Origin: Chryseobacterium angstadtii
GTDB taxonomy: Bacteria > Bacteroidota > Bacteroidia > Flavobacteriales > Weeksellaceae
Reading direction: 5' to 3'
Length of the DNA stretch: 64,000 nucleotides
Assembly (NCBI RefSeq): GCF_001045465.1
Contig: NZ_LFND01000006.1
Span: 186,001 to 250,000 of the forward strand
The notes below the pieces were generated by a model. It made no database searches. It was not told the origin of the DNA and saw only the letters and a program-made list of their open reading frames with translations. The position numbers and the translations under genes were made by a program. This document shows, one piece after another, positions 8,823-17,043 of the stretch. Numbering within the stretch: position 1 is the first letter of the stretch; each line of letters starts with the position of its first letter.

Positions 8823-8840
8823 TCTAACTCTCTAACTCCA

Positions 8841-10205
8841 TCATCCCTGTGCATCTCCATCACCCTCTTCACCATTATGATGAAAGCCGATTGCTCTTCT
8901 AGGTTCTTCAACCACTTTATAGGTTTCCAGTTCTTTTTTCAAAGCCTGAATTCTGAATCTGAATTCATCAAAATTGTTGATAATGGCATCGCCCAGAAAT
9001 CTTGCCACCTGATCGAGATATTCCTCGGTAAGTTTTCCTGCGGCATCTCTTAATGCAGCATTCAAAAGTGCCTGATCTATTTTAAGGTTTTCATTTTTAA
9101 GCCTTTGGTATTGATTTTTAAGGCGTTTTTTAAGGCTTTGTGTAAAATCAATCAGCATGGTGTTGCTGAATGCTTTCATTCTGGACGAGATCTCATGCCA
9201 GAACGGAACTTTATCTGCCTTGTTCTTTTTAAGGATTTTGTAGAGTAGAGAATCTTCTTCAAGCCCTTTTGTCATTGCATACAAAATGATTTCCGATCGT
9301 TCAGCGGCATTGGGTGGAAATATCGGGATCATCACGTCAAATCTTCCGGGAGCCAGAATTTCTTCATCAATCCCTGAAACCGTATTGGCAGAACCTACCA
9401 TCAGTAACTCTTCTTTTTCAAATCTGCTGATGTAATGCAGAATCAATTCCTGGGTTTCCAGATTACAGGAAGCCAGATCTGTTTCTGCTCTTCTTTCCAT
9501 CATAATTTCATCAAAATCATCAAGGAAGAGAAGTACTTTTTCTTCCTTCATCATCGTCAGCAGAAAATCATTGAAATTGGTTGGATTTCCATCAATGAAA
9601 GATGTTCCGAGATAGTGTTTTTTCACTTCTTTAAACTGATATCCGATTATCTCAGCAATTTTCGTTGCCCAAAATATTTTTCCGCTTCCCGGAGGTCCGT
9701 AAAGAATAATTCCGGCAGGCTTATGAATTCCCCAGTCTTTGATCTGCTGAGGATTCAGGAAAGGTTCCAAAACGGCCGATATATAAAAGAACAGATCTCT
9801 GTAGCCTATAAAATCTCTATGTTTCAGGCTCGTTTTATGTCCGAAATAATCATAGACAAACTGATAATTGCCGCCCAATTTATTATCTATACCATAGCTG
9901 GAAATGGATGAACGAAAAAATCCGTTATCAAAAATATTGGGATTATTTTCTTTGATGGCCTCTTCTACTTTTTCCTTCGGCTGGTTGATCACTTCTGCTA
10001 TTTGCTCCAGCGTTTTATTTTTATCGAGATCTTCTTCGTAAAGCTTTAAGAAATCCAGATTTTCACGGGCAAACTTCTCAAAATCTTCTTTTACTTCAAA
10101 ATTTGTACTGATACATACTCCCAATTCAAGATCGAAATCCTGAATAAACTGTTTGATGGCTTCTGCCGAAACTTTCAGCTCTTTCGCTAATTCAATTAAC
10201 TTCAT
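8841..10205 (-). CDS. AAA ATPase with N-terminal IF2N-like domain
   Basis: Residues 1-35 (MKLIELAKELKVSAEAIKQF) look like the small helical IF2_N domain found at the start of translation factor IF-2. The AAA module starts near 160. Its Walker A reads G170-P-P-G-S-G-K176-I177: the usual Thr/Ser after Lys, which ligates magnesium, is Ile. Walker B is VLLFLDDFDEI and sensor/arginine-finger elements follow (GSANTVSG, APGRFD), so the rest looks functional. The C-terminus is helical and ends in an acidic tail. Function is unknown; it is not FtsH (no membrane segment or HExxH). The whole gene is bracketed by inverted copies of the composite repeat. Confidence 0.8.
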   Translation of the reverse strand: MKLIELAKELKVSAEAIKQFIQDFDLELGVCISTNFEVKEDFEKFARENLDFLKLYEEDLDKNKTLEQIAEVINQPKEKVEEAIKENNPNIFDNGFFRSSISSYGIDNKLGGNYQFVYDYFGHKTSLKHRDFIGYRDLFFYISAVLEPFLNPQQIKDWGIHKPAGIILYGPPGSGKIFWATKIAEIIGYQFKEVKKHYLGTSFIDGNPTNFNDFLLTMMKEEKVLLFLDDFDEIMMERRAETDLASCNLETQELILHYISRFEKEELLMVGSANTVSGIDEEILAPGRFDVMIPIFPPNAAERSEIILYAMTKGLEEDSLLYKILKKNKADKVPFWHEISSRMKAFSNTMLIDFTQSLKKRLKNQYQRLKNENLKIDQALLNAALRDAAGKLTEEYLDQVARFLGDAIINNFDEFRFRIQALKKELETYKVVEEPRRAIGFHHNGEEGDGDAQG

Positions 10206-10269
10206 AACAAACGATTAATTCTATCAAATTTAATATTTTAATCTCAAAAATCTATTGAAAATGTAGTAA

Positions 10270-10510
10270 AATTGATGGTGGGTTTCGAGATGCGGGTTGC
10301 GCGGGTTGCGAGTTTCTGGTTGTGAGAGTTGTTACGAGTTATGGGGTGCGGATTTCGAGGTGCAGGTTGTGAGATACGGGATTAGGAGTAGTCTTAATTG
10401 TCTTTTCTAAATTCTAAATTCAAAATTCAAAATTCAAAATCCAAAATTCAAGATTCAGAATTCACTCATTGACAATTGACAATCCTCCTGTTTCATGGTG
10501 CAAGATGCGG
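10270..10510 (-). repeat. Composite word-like intergenic repeat, copy 4
   Basis: Fills the 311-base spacer between the AAA ATPase and the alpha/beta hydrolase. G-rich words come first, then AGTAGTCTTAATTGTCTTTT, then ATTCAAAATTC runs and TTCACTCATTGACAATTGAC: the reverse complement of copy 3 in both order and wording. No gene is present. Confidence 0.75.
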
Positions 10511-10516
10511 GTTCCG

Positions 10517-11512
10517 TTATTGAGCCGTTACTTTTTTCACCATTTCATTCACCGCTTCTTCTACAATTTTGGGTTGATCCTGATTGATATAATGCCCGCT
10601 TGTAGGTAGGACAATCTGTTTGCTGTCAGTAGATAAATTCAACAGGTCTTTCTGCATTTTATCCCATGCTTCAAGCATTTCGGTTTTAAATTTAGGGTCT
10701 TTGATGAAGCTGTCGTATCTTGTTTTATCTCCAGCTGTCAATACATAAAGCGGGATTGAGCCAAAAGAAGTAATGCCCGCAGCTTCTGTCTTAATAGATT
10801 TCATGTGATCCTGCTCTTCCAGTGTAGCATCGGCGCTTTTGTAAAGGAGTGCCGGCATAATAGAATTCTGGTATTTATATTGCGGACTGAGTGGAAACAT
10901 ATTTCTAAACATAAGCCTCGCCGCTCCAAAGGTATTGGCAAATTTTAAAAAGCCACCGGGAAGCCCCTGGTTCACCATGCCGTGTAATTCGGGGGACAGG
11001 TATTTTTCGTCTGCCGGATACTGACTGTCTATCAATATGACTCCTGCAACATCCTGAGGGTATTTTTGAACGAAAAACCTCGTCAGCATCCCTCCAAAGG
11101 AATGGCCTACCAGAATATAAGGCTTCGGCGCTTTGGATTTTTCCAGTAAAGCGTGAAGTTCTTCTGCTATTTTCTCACCTGTTTTAGGATTGGTTCCTCT
11201 TTCGCTCCACAAGATTCCGGATCTGTCATATGAAAATGTAGTATAGGTTTTGGGTAGGTCTTTCTGAATATGGTACCATTGCAGATGGCCTGCCGGATCG
11301 AAAGCAGTTTCGAAAACCACTGTAGGACCGCCTGTTCCTTCTTTCAGATAGTGCATTTTATGATTCCCGACTTCTGTTATCTGTCCGTCAGGTTTAATTT
11401 TCTCCGCTATTGCCCGGGATATTTTTTCGAAAATAAATCCGGTGATCAATAATACAATAAGGAGTAAAAAAAGCGCCATCGCAATACGCTTAATCCATTT
11501 AATAATTTTCAT
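10517..11512 (-). CDS. Membrane-anchored alpha/beta hydrolase
   Basis: An N-terminal membrane anchor (about residues 8-29, RIAMALFLLLIVLLITGFIF) is followed by an alpha/beta hydrolase fold. The nucleophile elbow is GHSFGG and the catalytic His is in SGHYINQDQP near the C-terminus. The opening MHYLKEGTGGPTVVFE is typical of the superfamily of lipases, proline iminopeptidases and haloalkane-dehalogenase-like enzymes. The specific substrate is not readable. Length 331. Divergent from the ABC transporter operon. Confidence 0.85.
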   Translation of the reverse strand: MKIIKWIKRIAMALFLLLIVLLITGFIFEKISRAIAEKIKPDGQITEVGNHKMHYLKEGTGGPTVVFETAFDPAGHLQWYHIQKDLPKTYTTFSYDRSGILWSERGTNPKTGEKIAEELHALLEKSKAPKPYILVGHSFGGMLTRFFVQKYPQDVAGVILIDSQYPADEKYLSPELHGMVNQGLPGGFLKFANTFGAARLMFRNMFPLSPQYKYQNSIMPALLYKSADATLEEQDHMKSIKTEAAGITSFGSIPLYVLTAGDKTRYDSFIKDPKFKTEMLEAWDKMQKDLLNLSTDSKQIVLPTSGHYINQDQPKIVEEAVNEMVKKVTAQ

Positions 11513-11675
11513 AGTTATATTTTTTGGTGTGGAGTTTCTTCAATGAGTCTTTGTTCTTTAAAAATAGTTACACTTATAAAACAATGATACTGTGAATCTT
11601 GTTACATTGAATCTGGAAAAATATCAACATGATATGATCTGAAAAAAAATAGCAGAGGTTTGTAACAATCGTTAA

Positions 11676-11700
11676 TTTACATAGACTACTACTATGTAAA
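11676..11700. promoter_or_regulatory. Palindromic operator-like site before ABC operon
   Basis: A perfect 9-bp inverted repeat TTTACATAG-N7-CTATGTAAA ends nine bases before the ATG of the ABC ATPase gene. Its symmetry, size and place suit a dimeric repressor. The TACA/TGTA halves recall BlaI/CopY and some GntR sites, but no regulator gene lies next to it. Confidence 0.55.
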
Positions 11701-11709
11701 ACAAATTAC

Positions 11710-12621
11710 ATGGAAAAAATCTTATCAGTAAAGAATTTAACGAAGAAATTCAAGAGAACTGTTGTTAATAATATCTCTTTTGATGTAGAGAAAGGAAACG
11801 TCTATGGCTTGCTGGGACCTAACGGAAGCGGAAAATCAACCACATTTGGGATGCTGCTGTCTACCATTAATCCTACCAGCGGCGACTGGTATTGGTTCGG
11901 GAAGAAAGGAACGGAGCCGGATACTTTGAAAAAAATAGGAGCCATCATTGAGCAGCCTAACTTCTACCCTTATCTGGATGCGGAAACCAACCTTAAGATT
12001 GTGGCTGAGATTAAAGGAGTTCCTTATACAAGAATTGCAGAAGTTTTGAAAACGGTAGGTCTTTTTGAAAGAAAAAACGATACTTTCAAAACCTATTCTC
12101 TGGGAATGAAACAGCGTCTGGCCATTGCTTCTGCGATGCTGAACAACCCGGAAGTCATGATCCTGGACGAACCTACCAACGGACTTGATCCTGAAGGAAT
12201 TATCCAGATCAGAGAAATCATCAATAATATCTCCAGACAGGGCATTACCATTATTATTGCCAGCCATCTTCTGGATGAGATTGAAAAAATATGCAGCCAT
12301 GTGATTGTATTGAAAGAAGGAAATTCCATCTATTGCGGAAGAGTAGATGAAATGACGGCTAATAACGGATATTTTGAATTAAAAGCGGATAACAACAGTC
12401 TTCTTTTCAGTGCATTGGAAGAGCTTCAATGGTTCAGTTCCATGAAAACCGACGGGGAAATCATTAAAGCCCAGGTACGCGAAGATGCTTCTGTATCTGC
12501 TTCGGCATTAAACCAAAAGCTTGCTGAAAAGGGAATTTTTCTTTCTCATTTAACCAAGAAAAAGCTGTCTCTTGAATCTCAATTCCTTGAACTTGTAAAA
12601 AACACCAATACCCATGCTTAA
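11710..12621 (+). CDS. ABC transporter ATP-binding protein (bacitracin/lantibiotic-export type)
   Basis: ATPase subunit of a two-gene ABC-2 system. Walker A is GLLGPNGSGKST (about residues 33-44), the signature is SLGMKQRL and Walker B is MILDEPTNGLDPEG. Residues after about 215 form the C-terminal extension seen in BcrA/GldA/NatA-like ATPases. The permease gene starts inside its 3' end (8-base overlap), indicating translational coupling. Such pairs commonly act in resistance to cell-envelope peptides, sodium export or gliding, and the substrate here cannot be named. Probably controlled by the palindrome just upstream. Confidence 0.93.
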   Translation: MEKILSVKNLTKKFKRTVVNNISFDVEKGNVYGLLGPNGSGKSTTFGMLLSTINPTSGDWYWFGKKGTEPDTLKKIGAIIEQPNFYPYLDAETNLKIVAEIKGVPYTRIAEVLKTVGLFERKNDTFKTYSLGMKQRLAIASAMLNNPEVMILDEPTNGLDPEGIIQIREIINNISRQGITIIIASHLLDEIEKICSHVIVLKEGNSIYCGRVDEMTANNGYFELKADNNSLLFSALEELQWFSSMKTDGEIIKAQVREDASVSASALNQKLAEKGIFLSHLTKKKLSLESQFLELVKNTNTHA

Positions 12622-13459
12622 ATTATTAAAACTAGAATACTATAAAAACCTGAATTACAAACCATTCAAGGTTTTCACCATCCTTTATTTTGTTATTCTG
12701 ATTGCTCTCCTGTTCATAGGATTGGTAGATTTTGACCTATTCGGAGGAACCATCAATTTAAAAGAGCAGGGAATTTACAATTTCCCTGAAATCTGGAATT
12801 TTACGACATGGATTGTCGCTTTGCTGAAAATTTTCCTGGGACTGATTATTGTCTTCTCAATTTCGCAGGAATTTACCAACAGGATGTTTAAACAAAATAC
12901 GATAGACGGACTGAGCAGAAAGGAGTTTATAGAATCAAAATTACTTACGATTACCGTATTTACAAGCATTTCTACCCTTATCGTTTTCATCATTGCTATG
13001 TTTTTAGGACATCAGTATTCGAAAGTAACCGATCCTTCAAAAGTGTATGAAGAAGTATATTTTATAGGAAATTATTTTGTGAAGCTTTTTACATTCTTCT
13101 CTTTTCTGATGTTTCTTTCCATATTGCTTAGGAAATCCATGTTTGTATTTCTAGGATTCTTTGCTTACTGGATAGTCGAAAAGGTTTTAACAGGTTTAGA
13201 AGTTTATCAAAAATTAAGAGGAGTACAGGGAGAACAGAGAAAAGCCGTTCTGGAAAATGATTTTTTCATGACCAGCCTTTTACCGCTGGAAAGCATGTCT
13301 AATCTAATTCCAAACCCACTAATGCGACTGAATATGCTCAAAATAATGGGTGTAAAATATGAAGCTCATTATCCTTCGGAAAGTATGATTGTGTGCATTA
13401 TATGGTCTGTCATCTTTATTTTGGGATCGTACTGGATATTGAGAAAAAGAGATTGGTAG
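12614..13459 (+). CDS. ABC-2 type permease subunit
   Basis: Partner of the preceding ATPase, overlapping it by 8 bases. Hydrophobic segments near residues 20-38, 60-83, 110-130, 150-175, 178-192 and 255-275 give the six-helix layout of ABC-2 permeases. The segment NRMFKQNTIDGLSRKEF after the second helix is the cytoplasmic coupling region seen in bacitracin-type permeases. Both subunits together would form the exporter as a dimer of heterodimers. Confidence 0.87.
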   Translation: MLKLLKLEYYKNLNYKPFKVFTILYFVILIALLFIGLVDFDLFGGTINLKEQGIYNFPEIWNFTTWIVALLKIFLGLIIVFSISQEFTNRMFKQNTIDGLSRKEFIESKLLTITVFTSISTLIVFIIAMFLGHQYSKVTDPSKVYEEVYFIGNYFVKLFTFFSFLMFLSILLRKSMFVFLGFFAYWIVEKVLTGLEVYQKLRGVQGEQRKAVLENDFFMTSLLPLESMSNLIPNPLMRLNMLKIMGVKYEAHYPSESMIVCIIWSVIFILGSYWILRKRDW

Positions 13460-13545
13460 TTTTTGGGATTGAAAGATTTTAAAAATTAAAAGATTAAAAA
13501 ATTCAATGATTGAAAGATTGTGTGATTGGGTGATTCAAGATTGAA
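13459..13545. repeat. GATTGAAAGATT-type simple spacer
   Basis: Short run of variations on GATTGAAAGATT / AAAAGATTAAAAAATTC / GATTGTGTGATT. It belongs to the same general style of word-like spacers as the composite element but uses other words. Confidence 0.45.
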
Positions 13546-13662
13546 TTGATTAAAGTGGTCCTTTGGATCACTTTTTTTGTTTCGGGAATAGATAGAATGT
13601 TAAAAATACTATTAAACTGTTTGGGTATGTGTTTTTTCTTTAATTTTAAACAAATGACGGGA

Positions 13663-14289
13663 ATGAAAAAAATTTACTATCTGCCGGGACTCATCAGCGC
13701 TATACTTATTCCGCTGCTTTTCTGGTATTATGGAAACCAAAGGGTGCAGCCGCAATATACCGTTGTAGATCTGGGGCTTCCTGCCAAGCACAACTATCAT
13801 CGTGACGAGGATAACACCTTTGAACCCTATAGGAACTGGAATTATAAAAAAATCACTGTAAAGCCCAATACCGCACTTCAAAATCAGAAATACTATGTTT
13901 CGGAACTGAAAAAACTTCAGGAAAAAAATGAAAAAGAAACGGGTATTGAGTTTGTGATTGATGACCGCAATAATTATCAGGATTTTATCGCTTTAATAGA
14001 TGCGATGACCCTTGCAGGACAGGATTCCTATGGTATTGACGTGAAAAAAACCAATCATTTTTTTGCCCTTCATTTTTATAAAGATCCGAATGGGACTGAA
14101 AAAATCCATAGAATGGACTGTGGAACCAGAGATGCCACGGTCTATTTCACAATTGATCATAGTTATAAAGGAGTGGAAAAATTCAAATATCTGCTCGAAC
14201 TCCCGAAACAATCTTATTATATTGTCTTCGGCTTTCTGTTTTTCCTGAATATCTCAATGTTCAGCATTAAAGAAAATCTTCAGATTTAA
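13663..14289 (+). CDS. Membrane protein of unknown function, tandem paralog A
   Basis: Start chosen at 13663 (MKKIYYLPGLIS) because the next gene is a paralog starting with the same residues; the frame is open further upstream to 13546. There is one hydrophobic segment at each end (about residues 4-22 and 184-203), leaving a soluble middle of about 160 residues. The middle contains NEKETGIEFVIDDRNNYQDFIALIDAMTLAG split over a beta-alpha-beta pattern that loosely recalls the periplasmic domain of ExbD/TolR. That resemblance is weak. No function is known to me. It shares roughly half its residues with the following gene by eye. Confidence 0.7.
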   Translation: MKKIYYLPGLISAILIPLLFWYYGNQRVQPQYTVVDLGLPAKHNYHRDEDNTFEPYRNWNYKKITVKPNTALQNQKYYVSELKKLQEKNEKETGIEFVIDDRNNYQDFIALIDAMTLAGQDSYGIDVKKTNHFFALHFYKDPNGTEKIHRMDCGTRDATVYFTIDHSYKGVEKFKYLLELPKQSYYIVFGFLFFLNISMFSIKENLQI

Positions 14290-14303
14290 AGAAAAAGACT
14301 GGT

Positions 14304-14945
14304 ATGAAAAAGATCTATTACTTTCCGGGACTCATCAGCGCTGTACTTATTCCGCTACTTTTCCTGTATTATGGAAACCGGAAATTTGAAGAAGTAAATT
14401 TTAATGTTATTGATATCTGGCTTCCTGCAAAAGCAAAAGTGGAAGGCGAAAAGTCCTATTTAAGCTTTGAACCTTACAGAAACTGGAATTATAAAAAAAT
14501 AAAAGTAGTCCCCAATACAGCAAAGGAGAATACCCAACTATATGTTGCTGAAATCAGGAATTTGCAGAAAAGAAATGAGAAGAATTCAGGGATTGAATTT
14601 ATTCTGGATGATCATAATAACTACGGTGACCTCGTTGCATTACTCAGTGGTGTAGAACTTGCAGGACAATCTACCTACACTCTTGATGCGGAAAAGACAT
14701 GGCATTTTTTTGTCAGTCAAGAATATAAGGATCCAAATGCCGCAGAATCACTTGCTGCTCTGAGTGACAAATGCGGGAATATGGGTCGTGATTTTCCCGA
14801 AGAGCATTATTTTAAACGATTCCAAAAATTTCAATATCAAATAACCCAACTTCCCAAAGAAGCATTGTACCTCATCTTCGGATTTTTATTACTGGTGAAT
14901 ATCTCAATGCTTAGTATTAAAGAAAGGCTTCAGTTGAATTATTAA
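14304..14945 (+). CDS. Membrane protein of unknown function, tandem paralog B
   Basis: 213 residues, 14 bases after paralog A, from a recent duplication: both begin MKKIYY-PGLISA-LIPLLF, both have EPYRNWNYKKI, both have GIEF-DD-NNY and LAGQ, both end NISM-SIKE-LQ. The hydrophobic N- and C-terminal segments are conserved, the soluble middle has diverged. Probably co-transcribed with paralog A. Function unknown. Confidence 0.7.
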   Translation: MKKIYYFPGLISAVLIPLLFLYYGNRKFEEVNFNVIDIWLPAKAKVEGEKSYLSFEPYRNWNYKKIKVVPNTAKENTQLYVAEIRNLQKRNEKNSGIEFILDDHNNYGDLVALLSGVELAGQSTYTLDAEKTWHFFVSQEYKDPNAAESLAALSDKCGNMGRDFPEEHYFKRFQKFQYQITQLPKEALYLIFGFLLLVNISMLSIKERLQLNY

Positions 14946-14982
14946 AAGCCGACCATCACTAACTCTTTTGACTGCTAAGCAT

Positions 14983-15010
14983 AAAAAAAGACCACCTTTC
15001 GGTGGCCTTC
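14983..15010. terminator. Bidirectional terminator between paralog B and msrAB
   Basis: Nine-base stem with one G-T pair (14988-14996 with 15001-15009) and a TTTC loop, with an A-run before it. It can stop the minus-strand msrAB transcript (T-run on that strand) and the plus-strand pair. Confidence 0.75.
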
Positions 15011-15018
15011 CCTTCATA

Positions 15019-16134
15019 TTACTTTTTATCTAACAAAGAGATATACTCTCCATATCCTTTTTTCTCCATTTCCGCTTTTGGAATAAACTTCAGTGAAGCA
15101 CTGTTGATACAGTATCTGAGTCCTCCTTTATCTGCGGGACCATCTGTAAAAACGTGTCCCAAATGGGCATCTCCGGTTTTGCTTCTTACCTCCACTCTCA
15201 CCATTCCTACGGATTTGTCTAATTTCTCATCAATCAGTTTTTTGGTGATTGGTTTTGAAAAGCTTGGCCATCCGCAGCCTGATTCAAATTTATCGGTTGA
15301 AATAAAAAGAGGCTCTCCGGTTGTAACGTCTACATAAATTCCTTCACGGGTTTCGTCCCAGTATTCATTTTGGAAAGGTCTTTCCGTTCCGTTTTCCTGA
15401 GTTACTCTGTATTGTTCTGCCGTAAGCTTTTCTTTTAAGACCTTTTTATCTTCCTTCTGGTATTTGGCTTTAGGAAGCGGGTTGGCATTTTTAGCCATTT
15501 CAAAAAGTCCCGGTTCAATGTGGCAGTATCCTCCCGGATTTTTATCCAGATAATCCTGATGATAATCTTCCGCTTTGTAGAAATTCTTCAAAGCAACAGT
15601 TTCTACCACGACTGGCTTGGAGTAATTTTTAGCCAGCTTTAAAACTTCATTTTTCACCACACTGCCATCTTCTTCATTCGAAAAGTAAATTCCCGTTCTG
15701 TACTGATCTCCTCTGTCATTTCCCTGCTTGTTAAGGCTTGTAGGGTCAATTGTTTTAAAATAAAGATCAATCAGCAGTTTAAGATCAACCTGCTCAGGAT
15801 CATATTTCACTTTTACCGTTTCGGCAAAGCCAGTCGTGTGGCTTACCACCTCTTCATAGGTAGGATTTTTGGTATTGCCGTTCGCATACCCTACTTCAGT
15901 TCCTACTACTCCGCGGATTTGTTGGAAAAAATGCTCTGTTCCCCAAAAACATCCGCCTGCAAAATAAATTTCTCTGACATTTCTATTGTCCATAATTTCC
16001 TCATTTTCTTTTTCTTTGGTTAATACTTTAGACTTATTATTTTTAAAAAGCCCGGATCCGGCAGCGAATACTGCTATACCCAGAATAATTCCGAGTACAA
16101 TAAATATATTTTTCATTTTTTTCTTTTTATCCAT
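15019..16134 (-). CDS. msrAB: Membrane-anchored bifunctional methionine sulfoxide reductase MsrA-MsrB
   Basis: Repairs both S- and R-methionine sulfoxide. A hydrophobic segment (about residues 9-26) anchors it or serves as a signal peptide, so it acts outside the cytoplasm. The MsrA domain (about 54-215) has the catalytic G61-C62-F-W-G65. The MsrB domain (about 230-365) has the resolving Cys in GCGWPSF (C287) and the catalytic Cys in RYCINSAS (C342). The MsrB zinc CxxC pairs are absent, as in many fused enzymes. It is the last gene of a same-strand run beginning with an ECF sigma factor (17598), an anti-sigma factor and a DUF417 protein. The gap to DUF417 is 94 bases. Confidence 0.95.
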   Translation of the reverse strand: MDKKKKMKNIFIVLGIILGIAVFAAGSGLFKNNKSKVLTKEKENEEIMDNRNVREIYFAGGCFWGTEHFFQQIRGVVGTEVGYANGNTKNPTYEEVVSHTTGFAETVKVKYDPEQVDLKLLIDLYFKTIDPTSLNKQGNDRGDQYRTGIYFSNEEDGSVVKNEVLKLAKNYSKPVVVETVALKNFYKAEDYHQDYLDKNPGGYCHIEPGLFEMAKNANPLPKAKYQKEDKKVLKEKLTAEQYRVTQENGTERPFQNEYWDETREGIYVDVTTGEPLFISTDKFESGCGWPSFSKPITKKLIDEKLDKSVGMVRVEVRSKTGDAHLGHVFTDGPADKGGLRYCINSASLKFIPKAEMEKKGYGEYISLLDKK

Positions 16135-16228
16135 TACTTTTTATTGAATTTGTTTAAACATTCATTTTTAAACCATTAAGACATACGCTGTGTTTTATTT
16201 CTGAAATCTGCCTTAATGGTTTAAAATG

Positions 16229-16678
16229 TTAAACAGATTTGTTTGACACAATCATTAATCCAAATCCTAATAACATCAGATCTTTCAGAATGAAAAAGTC
16301 TGTAACAGGAACTCCATCCACTATATTCCAAATTCCGGGAGTCGTAAAGAGGTAGCTCAGGGTAACCACAAATGTGATGACCATTCCGATACCTGCATAC
16401 TTCCTTAGAGATGCAAATTTCACACTAAATATCAGTAATAATGCAATGATAATTTCTATCACTCCGATAGCATTTGACACCACTTGGGTACTTACTATTT
16501 TATATACGAAAAAAGTGAGAAAATGGTTTTCCACCAAAGGTTTGATAGCCGCCGCTTCAGTAGGGGTAAATTTAAATATTCCGATCCACAGCAAAATTAA
16601 TGCAGCTCCGAAAAGCGAAATATAATACCCTGATTGGTAAATTTTGGATTCTGTGTTAAGATTTGAAATTCCGTTCAT
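16229..16678 (-). CDS. DUF417 membrane protein (RclC/YkgB family)
   Basis: 149 residues with four hydrophobic segments (near 22-38, 60-85, 90-110 and 125-145). The sequence GIFKFTPTEAAAIKPLV and the GIWNIVDGVPVTDFFILKDL end are hallmarks of DUF417. In E. coli the family member RclC belongs to the rclABC reactive-chlorine-resistance system; its biochemical role is still unclear. Here it sits between an anti-sigma factor and msrAB, which fits a part in the same kind of stress. Gaps are 79 and 94 bases, so co-transcription is plausible but not certain. Confidence 0.9.
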   Translation of the reverse strand: MNGISNLNTESKIYQSGYYISLFGAALILLWIGIFKFTPTEAAAIKPLVENHFLTFFVYKIVSTQVVSNAIGVIEIIIALLLIFSVKFASLRKYAGIGMVITFVVTLSYLFTTPGIWNIVDGVPVTDFFILKDLMLLGFGLMIVSNKSV

Positions 16679-16757
16679 GTCTTTAAGATTTTGAATGATA
16701 CTTTTTTGTTTTCAAAAGTATAGTCGGAAGCATTTCAAAATCCTGACAAAATTTTTT

Positions 16758-17030
16758 CTAAAGATCTAATTTTTTTAAAACCTTATTTTTAAATTCCTGA
16801 ATTTCAGTCGTATTAATTTCAGTATTTTCTTTATGGGAAAGCTTTCTTTTTAAAATATCATCTAAAATTTTCAGTTTCTTTTCATAAGCCCTGCACCATT
16901 TACAGATCTTTATATGCATGGAAAGCTGCCAGTCTTCCTTCGGGGAGATGGCTCCTGCATTTCTCTTTTCCATCAGCATGGTTGCTGTACTGCATGGCAG
17001 AAACAAAATATGAATCAATTTTCTCAGCAT
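16758..17030 (-). CDS. Putative zinc-binding anti-sigma factor
   Basis: Start taken at 17030 (MLRKLIHILFLPC), which agrees with the remembered start of this flavobacterial family; an ATG at 17057 would overlap the sigma gene by 14 bases. The protein (90 residues from this start) has a H39-x3-C43-x2-C46 motif typical of ZAS anti-sigma factors, whose cysteines can sense oxidation, and no membrane segment. The ECF sigma gene ends 13 bases upstream, the standard sigma then anti-sigma arrangement. A Cys at 13 may be an additional ligand. Confidence 0.75.
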   Translation of the reverse strand: MLRKLIHILFLPCSTATMLMEKRNAGAISPKEDWQLSMHIKICKWCRAYEKKLKILDDILKRKLSHKENTEINTTEIQEFKNKVLKKLDL

Positions 17031-17043
17031 TTTTATGATATGG

